Assembly (NCBI GenBank): GCA_035578905.1
Contig: JAQJVL010000201.1
Location: forward strand, 1,013,778 to 1,077,777
DNA length: 64,000 nucleotides
Source: Stictocephala bisonia
Taxonomy: Eukaryota; Arthropoda; Insecta; Hemiptera; Membracidae
Reading direction: 5' to 3'
Below, in pieces: positions 1 through 11,455 of the stretch; position 1 is the first letter of the stretch, and every line of letters begins with the position of its first letter. The translations under genes were made by a program, and so were the position numbers. A model generated the notes under the pieces. It did not search any database, had not been told where the DNA came from, and was given only the letters and a program-made list of their open reading frames with translations.

Positions 1-293
1 GATTTTCGGCCCAATCTTATTTCTCATTTATATAAATGACTTACCTTCCTAACCCCCTCATATAAACATGGTCCTGTATGCTGATATGACTGTTCTCTTC
101 ATATGGCACATCGTTGAGAAAAACAACTTGTCATGTCAGTCAACAGAAGAAACTGCTTCTCATTGGTTTATTTATTTATTTATATACAGCCTTTACAAAA
201 ACCTTACTCAAAAGGTATAAAAGTTGTCAACATACATATAACTTAATATTAAAGTTAACAATGTATCTTATAGTAAAAAAGTATATTAATTAG

Positions 294-1566
294 CTAGCAT
301 CTAATTTCTTGCGACATAAGGTCATCAATATTATAAAAACATTTCTCCACAAGCCAATTTTGTAACTTTTTTTTAAAGGACTTGTTTTCTACTTCCTGTT
401 TCAAATTGATAGGAAGTTTACTAAAAAATTTGTTACCAATATATGAGGGCTTGGATTCATATATCTTCAACCTATGACTTTCAGCATAATTTGTTTTCCT
501 TGTATTATATCTATGGTTCTTCTCAATTTCAATTTTATTATTAAGCCTACAGTACATTATACACTCTAGTATATAAATAGATGGCACTGTAAGAATTCTG
601 TTACTGATAAAAAAGTTTCTACATGATTCAAAAGAACTCAGATTATTTATATACCTAATTGCCCGTTTTTGCAATATAAATATTCTATTTAAATTTTGAT
701 AAGATGATGTTCCCCAGAGAATTATTGAATAACTTATATGAGAGTATATGAAAGCATAATAACAATTTATCGATATGTGTTTATTGCCTAACTTAGAAAT
801 TTTTCTTATTAAATGTATACCAGTTGCTAATTTTAGTGAAAGTTGATTAATATGTTCATTCCAGTTCAATCTGTGATCAACGATTACACCAAGAAATTTT
901 ACGCTTTCTGTTTGTTTGAGCTGGTCCTCGTTTAAAATAACATTAAAATGAAATCCGGAGTATAATTTCTTTGCCAAACCTATATTCATGAACTGTGTTT
1001 TGTCTACATTTACTTTCATCCCTAAACTAGTGTAATAATTTAAAACTGAGTTGATTGTAACAAACGTTTCAATTTCAAGATTGTGAATATTTTTTTCCTC
1101 TGTTTATTAGTGTAGTGTCATCTGCAAAGGTAATAAGTTTCTCTTTAGGAACTTGATCAACTATATCATTTATGTAAATTATGAACAGGAGGGGTCCAAG
1201 AATGGATCCTTGTGGAACACCCATTTTAATTTCTTTTAAACTAGATTGAACCATTTTAATTTTTCTTCCATTTCCCCTAATAATTTCAACAAATTGCTGA
1301 CGATTTTTCAAGTAATTTTGAATCCATTCCAAACAATGTCCTTGTATACCGATGTTAAATAGTTTCTCATGTAGTATTTTAAATTGAACAAGGTCAAAAG
1401 CTTTACTGAGATCTATAAAACAGCCAGTTATAAGTTGTTTTGAGTCCAAGTAGTCCAGTACTAATTCCAAAAATGTTACAAGTGCCTGTTTAGTGGACTT
1501 ATTCCGCCGAAATCCAAATTGCGAAGAATTAAGTTTATTGTTTTTTTTTATAAATAATGGACTCAA
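294..1566 (-). pseudogene. LINE reverse transcriptase fragment, minus strand, inserted in the plus-strand LINE
   Basis: Two minus-strand reading frames (1075-1566, then 294-1019) encode one RT broken by a frameshift near 1020-1075. The upstream piece starts at the FGFRRNKST motif and carries FIDLSKAFD (motif A), GVPQGSILGPLLF (motif B) and FADDTTL (catalytic FADD box). The downstream piece carries the LGVIVDHRLNWNEHI thumb motif and the usual LINE C-terminus ending near FYNIDDL. The 3' untranslated region runs to about 165 and ends in an ATAAATAAATAAA-like tail on the minus strand. It is 5'-truncated inside the RT, the normal outcome of incomplete target-primed reverse transcription. It is unlike its host LINE in sequence. 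Confidence 0.85.
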
Positions 1567-1628
1567 ATTAAATATTCAAAAAGTTTTCCTCAGTTCTCCC
1601 TTTCAAAAAAAAACCTCACTTTAGTCTG

Positions 1629-2363
1629 TTAACACTTTATACTGCCATGAGGGCCACCGGTGGCCCACACAACAATTTTAGCTCACGCCATGAGGGCCAC
1701 CGGTGGCCCTCACTAGATTTCAGCCTGGTGCCACAGCTGTTTCTACGGTAAAGTTCAATATTCCTTGTTCCGAGTTCTGTGTTCCATGTAACCGAAAATG
1801 ATCCCCCGCCCTCCCCGAGTACAAAAATAGCCGACATCCGGTCTTTTGCCGCCATTTTGTGAAGTTATTGATGAGGTACACCGGTGGCCCTCATGGCGTG
1901 GGGGCAAAACTTTACATATGCCATATGATATTACGTTTCAGCTGTTTTGTTCTGATGTTTATATTTTCTTCCTGTGCACTGATCAGCTTTTGAGGTTAGG
2001 TGTTTAGTAAGTGACATTGATTCTTTTTGTGACAGAAACTAGTCTGTCTAAATGTCGTAAAAACTAGTTCAAATATATAAAAACGTATTTAGGGTTGCTT
2101 TATTTAAAATCCAGAGGACCGTTTTCTATCACATTTTATGAGCTTTCAGAATATATCATTAAAAATTAGGTAATACTAAAAATGGCGCTACAATTTGTGT
2201 TTGGTTTATAAAAGACGCGAGGGCCACCGGTGGTCCAAATGGCGCACAGCGGCACGTATGATGTGGGCTACCGGTGGCCCTCATGGCGTCAGGCGGACAT
2301 ACAGTTTTACTACGGCCTCAGAATGACACAATAAATTATTTACGCTGGCAGTCAACGTGTTAA
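1629..2363. mobile_element. piggyBac-type MITE with TTAA target duplication (727 bp)
   Basis: TTAA occurs at 1629-1632 and 2360-2363. The ends between them are inverted: CACTTTATACTGCC on the left and, read on the other strand, CACGTTGACTGCC on the right. TTAA duplication with short TIRs of this kind is the hallmark of piggyBac-superfamily elements. The interior has no transposase but holds repeated near-palindromes centred on GGGCCACCGGTGGCCC (about 1650, 1692, 1878, 2222 and 2265), several joined to CATGAGG or its complement. Removing the element plus one TTAA restores the RT reading frame of the surrounding LINE exactly. Confidence 0.88.
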
Positions 2364-2626
2364 ATAAATTTATAATAAATGGACATTGTCTTGATATCAA
2401 ATCTCCAACTAAGTTCCTTGGCATATTTCTGGATGCTGACTTTTCCTGGGAATCCCACATAAATCATGTGTGTAAGCGCCTGCGTCCAATGTGTTATGCC
2501 CTCTATCGCCCCTCATCCATCTGTAGCAAAAAGGCTTTGCTCCATGTTTATTTTGCCCATGTTGAGTCAGTACTGATATATAGGATCATTTTCTGGGGGC
2601 TCTCAAGTGTGCTGGTAAATACTTAG
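2360..2626 (+). pseudogene. LINE RT C-terminal fragment downstream of the MITE
   Basis: This open stretch encodes the thumb region of a Jockey/CR1-group RT, including KFLGIFLDADFSWESHI and the HVESVLIYRIIFWGLSS segment. It is the downstream half of the plus-strand LINE that starts at position 1. A stop follows at 2624, and decayed C-terminal sequence continues to about 2890. The apparent start at 2357 is contributed by the MITE end and is not a genuine start codon. Confidence 0.8.
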
Positions 2627-3242
2627 CTGAGTCATGTCAGCCTTTATTCAAAAATTTAAAATGTTGACTCTGGCTGGCATAGTTAGATATGAATCCTGCA
2701 AATTTGTTAAAACAATTAAAGCTATTTTATTAAAAATGGTTTCTATCACAGCTATCCCACCAGAAGTTGCAATAAGTTAGCAGTTGTAGGCCATCATACT
2801 GCTGCATTTAGGAAAGGGCCATTTCATACCTGTATGACAATATTTAATAAACTCCCACAAACCATTCAAGAAGAAAGCAAGCCATAGGTTTGTTAAAAAT
2901 AGTTGAAGGAATATTTTACTAACAAATATTTTTATGTATATAATTTCATTGATAGCATGTAAGAATTATTGTGTACGTTGATAAAAATATGTACATGTTC
3001 ATTGTAAAAAACAAGAGCAATGTACTAATAAAGAATTTGAATAATTTATTAGTTAATATAAATTCAAGGAAAGACTCACCTCTACTGTTGGTGTCGGAGC
3101 TCCCCCACCCAGGTTTGTGATGAACATTGGCATCACATCCTATTAAGTATTTTATAACTTCTTATATACAACTGAAGATGATCTTTCAAAACCGAAATCG
3201 ATTTTGATTATGAAACATTACAAAGGATTGCTAAGTGTTATC

Positions 3243-3245
<3 letters not shown>

Positions 3246-3304
<59 letters not shown>
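3246..3304. repeat. (TA)n microsatellite
   Basis: An uninterrupted TA dinucleotide run of about 29 units. It is flanked on the left by a moderately AT-rich non-coding stretch containing CTGAAGATGATC. Confidence 0.95.
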
Positions 3305-3308
<4 letters not shown>

Positions 3309-3639
3309 ATATTCTATAATTCGTTGACTATAGAAATCTGTTTGACATCATGCATGACACTGATAAACCACAAGGTAAGTTATATTTAAAGTGAGCTGTG
3401 CAGTAGATGCGGTATAAAAACTAACCTAAAAATATATATCACGCCATGTTATGCCTCTGCTGTTTGTTAAGGAGTCATAATTTATTAAGACGCATGAAAT
3501 TAAGAATGAGAACACGCAGGGAGCATAGCGAGCTAGTCTGTGCAGCGGACAAGAATGTTGGAAACCTTAAGTGGCTGAAATAGCTGGAAATTTGTATGGA
3601 ATCCTCTCTACGATATCGTCAATATAAACATGTGAAGCA

Positions 3640-4740
3640 ATCGTTGATTTAACACCTGAACTTACATCCATTTTGAACAGATTGGACACCTCTTTTAAAG
3701 TGATAGATGATATGAAAATAACTGTAACGGAATTATGCAAGCAAAATGAACCTCAAACCAGACTTCTGGAAAATAAAAAGAAAATGAGAAAAGTAAACTT
3801 CGAAGACTCACTACACAATGAAAAGTAGGCTGAAGAAGAAATTCAGGAACTAAAATATAAAATCAAAACGCTTAGGACTTGCAATAAAAATTTAAAAGAA
3901 ATAACAAATAAAAACACTATTATTGATATGCTTCACGAAGATTATAAAAGAGTTGACACTAAGGCTGATACGCCTATTGAGAAAGGTAGTTTTTATTCTA
4001 AGAGATGTTTTAAACCAAATAATATTATCTCTAGTTCTCCATTAGAATTACGAAATAGATCTCCATATTGCCAGTTGATTCGTCTTTGTCAACACAAGGA
4101 GAACCAAACTATGTAACGACTACGGCTCAAGTACACAAACAACCTAAAATGGATGGATGCAAAAGGCCTCCTGAAATCAGTGAAGAGCATTTCCAGTAGT
4201 AAAGTGAAGCGGAATAAAATTACCCTATTGTGAGACAGCATGGGAAAAGAGTTACATAATTACCTTCATAACTTGAACAAAGATTTTGTCATTTTTTGTA
4301 CTCTGCTCCTGGGGCCAATTTAAAAAATGTTATAGAGGTCTTACATTTGTTGAGGACTTCATGGAACAGGACTTTGTTATTTTACTTGCTGGTACAAATG
4401 AATTAAACCTCTACGAACCAGCACAACTAACAATTAAGCAGGGAAAAAGTCAGCTCCTTTCCTTAAAATTAAAAACAAACATTATCGTAAATCTCATCCC
4501 ATATAGATATGATGAAACCTTTACTGAATGACAACATTTTTTCCTGTAATCAACTAATATCAAAAACTGTACGAACTACAAGGGGCCATTAAACTTCATA
4601 CTTGAAGACATCACATCTGATTTGAGAAGATCCCATTTCACAAGGCATGGGCTCCACTTCAGCCGACAAGGAAAGCACCGTCTTGGAAAAAACTTCTGTG
4701 CTGTCGTCATGAGGGCTAAGCGGCACATCAGGAACCACAA
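3640..4740 (+). pseudogene. LINE ORF1: coiled coil plus SGNH/GDSL-esterase-like domain, broken
   Basis: The first part (about 3660-3960) is Lys/Glu/Leu-rich with heptad spacing (for example AEEEIQELKYKIKTL), as in LINE ORF1 coiled coils. Near 4365-4400 is VILLAGTNEL, the block with the conserved Asn of SGNH esterases. NLIPYRYD follows near 4495, and RHGLHFSRQGKHRLG near 4640-4685 supplies the conserved C-terminal His block. Stops and frameshifts separate these parts. The role of the esterase in the parent family is not well established; RNA or membrane association has been proposed for such ORF1 proteins. Confidence 0.75.
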
Positions 4741-5194
4741 AGAGCACTCACACTGTTGGTGGTGGCGTGGCAGAGTTACATAGACGTGGGACTTTTTCCT
4801 TCACTGAATGCATTGAAGTTCTGCCTTCCTTGGAGTCACCCTTCACCCCCTTTCGTCAAAGTCCCAGCCCCCTTTGTGGTTCTCCTTCACAGATCCACCG
4901 TGGACATTTCCATGACAGTCACTAGGGTCAGAAATCTTCACTGGATCTCTCCATCTCTTCTGAGCCCTTGGGACAGGTTTCCACCACCTCATATAGAACA
5001 AAGTCTTTTTTTAGATCTCCATTCATGGCCAGTCCTGGTGAGATCACCTGACAGGGGTTCCGTAATTAACGTGGAAACCCAAGATATCAAATATAATATT
5101 ACAACAATAGAAAACATTTGTAAAGGAAATTGTTTTAATGCAACTGATAAATTTACTATTTTTCATTTAACTATTCAAGGATGTCTACACAAAA

Positions 5195-7969
5195 TTGATG
5201 AACAGTGATACTTTTCAAAAATTAAAATTCTATCCTACAATTATTTACCTTACTGAGCATTGGTTAACCGAAAGTAACAAAAATTACCTAAACAATATCT
5301 CTGGTTATGAGCTGGTAGATTTCTATGGTCGTGAGCAGATGTCTAGGGGTATATCTTACATACATGAAAGAATGGAAATTAAGTATAAGTGTGAGAGTAG
5401 TTTCGTACACCTAAGGGTACCTCTTGTTTTTGTTGTCACTATAAGTCTAGCTTTGTTTAAACCTGTAGCAGCTGTATATCGTTCCCCTGCTTCTAATGTT
5501 GATGCTTTCATAAACGGTTTTTAGTCACTCATGGATGGTCTGGCACAGGTTAAAAAACATTTCTTGGTCTGTGGGGATTTCAATATCCACACTCTTGAGG
5601 CAGAGTAGGGGAAAAAATTATTTCTTGATGTGGTTGACTCGGTTAAGGGTAAGTTAAACATTACCTCTCCAACCAGAATTTCTTCCCGGGACTCTACTAC
5701 AACTTTCATTGACAACACTATCACTGTGATTAAGGGTCATCAGACAAAATCTTTTGTTTTTGAAACAGGACTCTCTGATCATTTAGCCCAATGTACTGTC
5801 GTTTTCTCTGTTTCGCATATAAATGATCCAGTTTCATTAATCATTTAGAATTGTGAATTATGAGACCTTGAACTGCTTACTTAGACAAGAGAACTGGTTG
5901 GATATATATGAAGCACCAAACGTAGTTCTGCTTTAAAATCGTTTTTAACGATCTTTACTCACCTACTTAATCATACTTGTCCAGAACGCTCGAGAAAGCA
6001 GTATTTGGGCTGTAAAAAGAAGCCATAGGTCACACGAGGAATAAGGACATCCTGTGCTCGCAAACGTGAGTTGTTTATTATGAGCAAAACAAATGTTTCT
6101 CCTGATTTTATTTCCTATTTTAGGAAATACAAATCCATCCTCCATAGTGTTATTTCTCAGGTGAAACTTAACTATAAAAACAGATTCATCAAAGAAAGTA
6201 AAAACATAGGGAAAGCAACTTGGAGGATTGTCAATGAAGAGTTGGGCCGTTCTGGGAACTCTGACAACCTGTTCCGCTTGCTGTAGCCAACCGGAGCTGT
6301 TGAAAGTCTGGCGGAAGTTGAGCGTATCTTTAATGAATATTTTAACTCTATAGAAAGTCATATGTCTCAAAAAGACTCAGATAAGGCATCTTTTAACTAT
6401 CGGATGAATTTCCAAGAATTTTGCCAGGGAGGAGGAGTTTCCTTGGATTACTTTACGCCTGCCCTGATCGAAGAGGTTCTCTATGCTCTTAACAAACTAA
6501 AAAAATCAAAGTCCAGTGGTTGGGATGGTATTACAACGGATATTCTCAAACGATGTGCCAATACTATTGCATCACCCATGCTTCACATGATAAATATATC
6601 TTTTTGCTGAGGGGAACTTTCTGGAACATCTAAAGGTTTCTGACGTGTGTCCTACCCATAAAAAAGGACAGATAAGTCTAACTACAGACCAATTTCACTT
6701 TTGCCGACTATCTCCAAGGTGTTTGAGATTATTATTGTTTCAAGATTTGAGCATTTCTTTTAATCAAACAATCTTTTATCTAACTCACAATATGGCTTCA
6801 AGAGGGACTGCTCAACATCCAATGCTGTATATAGTGTTATCCAGGCAGTTTTGGAGGCCTTGGACCGATCGCAGTTTGCTGGGGCGATTTACTGTGATCT
6901 GTCCAGTGCTTTCTACTGTGTGAGTCATCCTATTCTATTGGGGAAGCTTCGCAGGTATGGATTGAGAGCTAATGCCTTGTCTTTGCTTACTTCATATCTG
7001 TTGGGTAGGAAGCAGAGTTTTGCTTTAATGGGTGGTGGGAGGCCTCATAGGAATTGGCTGCAGATAATTTCGGGAGTTCCTCAAGGCTCCATATTAGGGA
7101 TTTTTCTCTTTTCCGTGTACTTAAATGACTTGATTCTAATATAGTTTATGTGAATGACACTACTGCCATTTTTTCTGATCCTGATATAAATGCTCTTGAA
7201 GTTAGAAAGAATGAGCCATACATCAGTTCAAACAAGTGGTTTCAGTCAAATAATCTACATTTAAATGAAGACAAGACAAAAATCATGCTGTTCTCCCCAC
7301 ATTCCCGTCACTTTAATTTGTTCAGTGTGAATGGTATCAGACCATCAGAATCTGCTTTGCTGTTAGGTATTACTGTGGATGAACATCAAAATTGGTCAAA
7401 GCATGTAGATTGCCTCTGTGCAAAATTGTCATTCATGATTTTTGTGTTCAGAGTGTTAACATCTGTGATCTCCAGGGAAATCAGCTTCAGGTATATTATG
7501 CCTATGTTTATAGGCAAATCAAATATGACATTTGCTTTTGGGGCTCATCAAGTGATATACGGTATTAAGAGTTTTCAGGTTCCAGAAGAGAATGGTAAGA
7601 ATTATGTGTAGAGTAAATTTTAAACACCACTGCAAGCCTCTTTTCCAAGAACTAAATATTCTGACACTGCCGGGCATTTATATCCTTGAAGTGTTGTCTT
7701 TCTTTGAAACGAATAGTCATTTATTCATAGAGAACAAAGCTGGTCACTTGTACAACACTTGGAACAGAAACGATATGACGTATCCCATTCACAGGCTTAC
7801 ACTTAGAGATAAGGGTCTCCATTATTCTGCTTTACAATTGTTTAGTTCCCTATCTCAACAACTAAAATCCATTGACAGCTCAAAAGCATTCATTCTTAAA
7901 CTTAAATCTTTTTTGATTGAAAAGTGCCCGTACTCAGTAGATGAATTCCTGTCAGGGTGTGCTGGTTAG
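5195..7969 (+). pseudogene. LINE ORF2: endonuclease plus reverse transcriptase, frameshifted
   Basis: The endonuclease part includes IIYLTEHWL (metal-binding Glu block), CGDFNIHTLE (about 5571-5605) and GLSDHLAQ (about 5770). The RT part includes SSGWDGIT (about 6510), SGVPQGSILG (about 7070-7100), a decayed NDTTAIF where YADDT is expected (about 7150), and an LLGITVDEHQNWSKHV thumb block (about 7360). The C-terminus ends in YSVDEFLSG at 7969. At least six frameshifts or stops separate the pieces (5521, about 5608, 5848, 6283, 6608, 7143, about 7610). No function is expected. Confidence 0.85.
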
Positions 7970-8507
7970 GAATGTGGGAACAAATATTTTATAATTTTAA
8001 GTTTGTTTGTAAAGTTTGAATTATTTCATGTAACTTGTGTTATTAAAGAAATAAAATATTCTGATTTAAATTTTGAAAGCCGTATTGCATCAAGTTTAAC
8101 AGTTTAAAAATATCTAGGAGAGAGCCCCCACATCCCCTCTTCTACCTTGAACAGGTATTCTAGACCCCAGTATATTGTTTCTCCTCCCCAAAATGTCTCT
8201 CTGGATCCGCTCCTGGTATAAGTGCATCTGACGAGAATATATGCCCTGTTGGTCCTCATAAATATCAATCAACAAAACTATGTACTCTATAAAAAACAAA
8301 ACGCTACCAGTTTCAAATGCAAAACTAGTTGAATCTATAACTTTCCAAGTTAGAAAGAAAGCGTCTATTTTGCTTGAACAGTTTGGTTGTATTACCAATT
8401 TTCATTCAAGTTCTATAAACACACAGACTGGTGAGAGAACACAATGAATAAAACATAAGTTTAGTAAAATCTGTAATGGTAAAAACAAAAAAATGACATA
8501 TACCCAA

Positions 8508-9566
8508 TTAGAGCTCATGGATGGCATCAATAAATGCTTTGAGATGGTCAGGATTGACATCAGGATAAATTCCATGACCGAGGTTGGCAATATACTTTTG
8601 TTTGCCAAACTTCTCAACCATTGCCTGTGCCATCTTGGATATTTCCTCTGGTGATGCATAAAGTGCACAGGGATCCAGATTACCCTGTAGTGTGATATTA
8701 AGGCCAACTTGTTTGCGCGCAATCTCAGGATCAATTGTCCAGTCTAGACCTACAACATCGTAACAACTATTGGCAAGTTCCTTAATTGCATAGTGAGCAC
8801 CTTTGGCAAAAACAGTCATTGGAATGTCACCGATCTTTCTTTCTTGAATGTTGTATTTCACTCTCTCACAAATGTCAATTAAAAATGGTAAAGCAAACTT
8901 AAGGAATAATTCAGGTCCTAAATATTCAGCACTGGATTCAAAAACCTGCAATAACTGAGCTCCTGCTGCTGCCTGTTCCACAAGGTAGTCCACAACTACG
9001 TCAGTTATGATCTTCAATAAACGTCTACTTTCTTCAGGAAAGCGGTAAAGCCAGGCCTTTACTTTAGACATAGTTTTAGAACCCCCTCCTTCAATCATAT
9101 ACCCCATTAAAGTGAATGGCGCTCCAGAGAACCCTATTAACGGGACTTTACCCTCCAATTTGTGTCTTGTCAAAGTAATTGCTTCAGAAACATATTTTAG
9201 TTTAGAGCGAACATCCACAGGGTAATCCAATGAGTCTATATCACCTGGTGATACTAATGGTTTTGGTAACACTGGGCCCACTCCTTCCTTCATTTCAACA
9301 GTCATCCCCAAAGCCTGAGGCACCACCAGAATGTCTGAGAAAATGATTGCAGCATCCAAGTCAAACTTGCGAATAGGTTGTAAAGTAACTTCAGCAGCAA
9401 GCTCGGGTGTCTGGCAGATTGTGAAGAAGTCATGCTTTGCTCGAACTGCTCTGAACTCAGGTAGGTAACGACCAGCCTGCCTCATCACCCACACTGGCAC
9501 TCTATCCACTTCCTCTCGCCGAGCAGCTCGTAATAGTCGATCATTTTTTAGCGTTGGAAAACTCAT
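8508..9566 (-). CDS. UROD: Uroporphyrinogen decarboxylase (EC 4.1.1.37), complete, single coding exon
   Basis: This enzyme decarboxylates the four acetate side chains of uroporphyrinogen III to give coproporphyrinogen III, the fifth step of haem synthesis, and acts in the cytosol as a homodimer. The 352-residue product is close to the roughly 367 residues of the human enzyme. Visible active-site residues are Arg29 and Arg33 in VMRQAGRYLPEF, Asp78 in IIFSDILVVPQALGM, Tyr156 in MGYMIEGGGS, the Ser of FESSAEYLG and the His of ANLGHGIYPD. I chose the ATG at 9564-9566 because the preceding 20 in-frame codons cross a good 3' splice site (AG at 9588-9589), so they are intron plus 5' UTR. Unusually, the whole coding region has no intron. 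It could be the native gene with only a 5'-UTR intron, or a retained retrocopy; the intact frame and the splice site favour a functional gene. Confidence 0.95.
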   Translation of the reverse strand: MSFPTLKNDRLLRAARREEVDRVPVWVMRQAGRYLPEFRAVRAKHDFFTICQTPELAAEVTLQPIRKFDLDAAIIFSDILVVPQALGMTVEMKEGVGPVLPKPLVSPGDIDSLDYPVDVRSKLKYVSEAITLTRHKLEGKVPLIGFSGAPFTLMGYMIEGGGSKTMSKVKAWLYRFPEESRRLLKIITDVVVDYLVEQAAAGAQLLQVFESSAEYLGPELFLKFALPFLIDICERVKYNIQERKIGDIPMTVFAKGAHYAIKELANSCYDVVGLDWTIDPEIARKQVGLNITLQGNLDPCALYASPEEISKMAQAMVEKFGKQKYIANLGHGIYPDVNPDHLKAFIDAIHEL

Positions 9567-9586
9567 TGTAGTAGGAAGACCAATTG

Positions 9587-9602
9587 CCTGTAAACAATTA
9601 AT
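9587..9602 (-). other. UROD: 3' splice acceptor in the 5' UTR of UROD
   Basis: On the minus strand the sequence reads TTAATTGTTTACAG followed by GCAATTGG, a pyrimidine-rich tract ending in CAG, 21 bases before the ATG. It implies a non-coding first exon further upstream (above 9603). That exon and its promoter cannot be placed from sequence alone. Confidence 0.65.
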
Positions 9603-9626
9603 TCTTGTTTTGTACCTTACTATCAA

Positions 9627-10139
9627 TACAATATGAAATTAACTTATAATTATTTGAAATTATAATTTTAAAATACTCATTGATTTTATTACCAATTCAT
9701 AAACAGTTTTATTACTAACTATGAGACACTCCTGTATGCTTCGCGTGCCAACTCAACCATTCTCTATGCTAACTGCTGCGGCCTCGTGAGGAAGCTTAGC
9801 CTACAGCCACACCAAGATACTTAATTACCAAGCCTGTATCATAATTAGTTTTGGTTTTTGGGGTAGTGCAGCCCATAAACATAGCATTTACTTAGATGTG
9901 ACTGCATATTAGGAGTCAAGAGAAGAATGCCTTTAATTTGGTACCCCACTTGGTTGTGTTGGTTTAAAATTACTCATTTTTTTTATTTTAGGGCGTGTTT
10001 TTGTTTTTTGGGGAGCAGAGGCCATAAACGTTGCCCCCTCAAAAATATAATGGTATATTATGATTTTGGAGGAAATACCTATCGTTTGCTACCTAACTTG
10101 AACTTATTTTAGTAATACACTTTTTCAGATTTCATTTGT
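9627..10139. repeat. Non-coding region with a dispersed-repeat head (about 9720-9835)
   Basis: No coding signal. The segment GAGACACTCCTGTATGCTTC and the GC-richer text after it resemble 10618-10760 and 32948-33010 (GGGACACC, a CGCTGC-type core, then CTCG and CAGCCT motifs). It appears to be the start of a dispersed repeat family found at several places in the window. The UROD promoter and first exon may lie here or further upstream, but I see no clear core promoter. Confidence 0.5.
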
Positions 10140-11455
10140 TTTTGGGTCATATACACCTAAATATTTGCCCTTTCCCAAATCTGATGATTTGGATTCAGGA
10201 GAAAAATATCTTTTATTTGATATCCCATTTGGATAGATAACACTAATTTAAAAAAAATACTACTTTTTCAAAGTTGTTGTTTTTAGACCCTCGATACCCC
10301 AAATTGTTTAGTATTTTAATTGAAATTCAGATATAAGGTGCGCATTAGCTACATGTGCATGCCTGTCAAGTTTATTCCGAATTATGTCATAAAAACTACT
10401 CTTTTACGATTTTCCCCTAAGAAATACATTGGAGCCTAAAATGCCACCATCTTGTTTATGAGGAAAAGAGGCAACTTTTGTGAATTTGCCTGGAGGTTTC
10501 AAAGCGAGAGCTTCAATTCAAGTATACACATGATGGGGTTAGGATGATAAGAAGTGCCTCAGCTTTTAGTGTCAATCAGTGAGTGGGTCACTACATTGAG
10601 CTCTATAGTACATAAACTAGGAGACACCCCCGCACTCTTCACATGCTAACCCCATCACTCGATGTGCTCGTGAGGGAAGCTCGGCCTGCAGCCTCGCTTA
10701 GAAACGCTACCTTAGGCCCCTTTGTGGAACTCGGCCTGCAGCCTCATAAGAGAGCTCGGGCTATGGCCTCACCAAGACACTCTGCTACAGCCCCATTAGT
10801 GGAACTCTGCCTACGGCCTTGCTAGGATACTTGGCCTGTATGATAAATTTTGGCTTATGGTATATTGAGATTTAAGAGAAAAGTCTTATACCGAACTTGG
10901 GAGCTTTATTTTACTATTACCGTTGGTTGGTTTTCATAGATTATGTTTTTGGAGCATATTCCCCAAATTATTTGCCCTACCTCAAACCTGATGGTATATT
11001 TGGATTCAGAATTAAAATACCTTTAATTTTATACCCCATTTGAGTGGAAAATGTCAGTATTAAAAAATATTACATTTTCAAAAACAGTGGTTTTTCAGGC
11101 CTCTATTACTCCACATTTTTTAATTTTTAACCTGAAATTCAAATATAAGGTGTGCATTTGTTACATGCATACCTGTGAAGTTTTGAAAATTTTACTCGTT
11201 GTTTCCAAGTTAGGCCATAAAAACTACTATTTTGTGATTTTCCCATAAGAAATACATAGGGGGCATATTGGGGCCGCTATCTTGTTTAGTGAAAAAGTCA
11301 ACTTTTGTGAAGTTACTTGGAGGTTTCAGACCTAGAGCATCAATTCAAGGATACACATGTTGGTGGTAGGACACCGGGAAGTGCTTTAACATTTAGTGTC
11401 AGTCAGTCATTGAGTTACTACATCAAGCTTTATAGTATATAAATAAAAAACCCAT
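10140..11455. repeat. Diverged tandem duplication, unit about 820 bp
   Basis: The block 10140-10620 is repeated at about 10940-11450. Matching landmarks are ATAAGGTGCGCATT (about 10333) with ATAAGGTGTGCATT (about 11145); CATAAAAACTACT (10388 and 11215); AAGAAATACAT (about 10421 and 11247); and the CAGTGAGT/CAGTCATTGAGT text before 10620 and 11430. The copies differ by many substitutions and small indels, so the duplication is old. Between them (10620-10850) is a GC-richer stretch with CTCGGCCTGCAGCCTC repeats. No coding content. Confidence 0.75.

Larger units (their letters stand above)
1..3050 (+). mobile_element. LINE remnant (Jockey/CR1 group), plus strand, split by two later insertions
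   Basis: Positions 1-165 translate to an RT core reading FGPILFLIYINDL followed by YAD-M-T, a damaged form of the YADDT catalytic box. The same RT resumes at about 1564-1628 (LKLNIQK, then FKKKPHFSLL in a shifted frame) and again from 2360 (KFLGIFLDADFSWESHI, typical of the RT thumb region). A 3' tail with AATAAAGAATTTGAAT-like sequence lies near 3020-3045. The gaps are a minus-strand LINE (about 165-1567) and a piggyBac-type MITE (1633-2359). The element is 5'-truncated by the window edge and carries frameshifts, so it is inactive. The clade within the Jockey/CR1 group is not resolved. Confidence 0.75.
3460..8075 (+). mobile_element. Near full-length degenerate LINE (Jockey/CR1 group) with esterase-type ORF1
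   Basis: A 5' untranslated region (about 3460-3640) precedes a broken ORF1 and a broken ORF2. The 3' end has TATTAAAGAAATAAAATATT near 8040-8060. Two-ORF architecture with an SGNH/GDSL-esterase ORF1 and an apurinic-type endonuclease plus RT in ORF2 is known from CR1-related LINEs. Many stops and frameshifts make it immobile. Its 3' end lies only about 430 bp from the stop codon of the uroporphyrinogen decarboxylase gene, tail-to-tail with it. Confidence 0.85.

Noticed and set aside
1637..1855. Minus-strand frame inside the piggyBac-type MITE
   Set aside because: Made of the GGCCACCGGTGGCC palindromes; no protein similarity and the MITE is non-coding.
3170..3235. Hammerhead ribozyme of a Penelope-like element (CTGAAGATGATC...CGAAATCG)
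   Set aside because: The core CTGATGA and the required GAAA with pairing helices are not satisfied; resemblance is superficial.
8114..8398. Minus-strand frame of 94 codons downstream of UROD
   Set aside because: No recognisable domain; lies in the 3' UTR and intergenic gap between UROD and a LINE tail and has no splice or start support.
8402..8734. Second minus-strand frame overlapping UROD
   Set aside because: It is the shifted shadow of the UROD C-terminal coding region.
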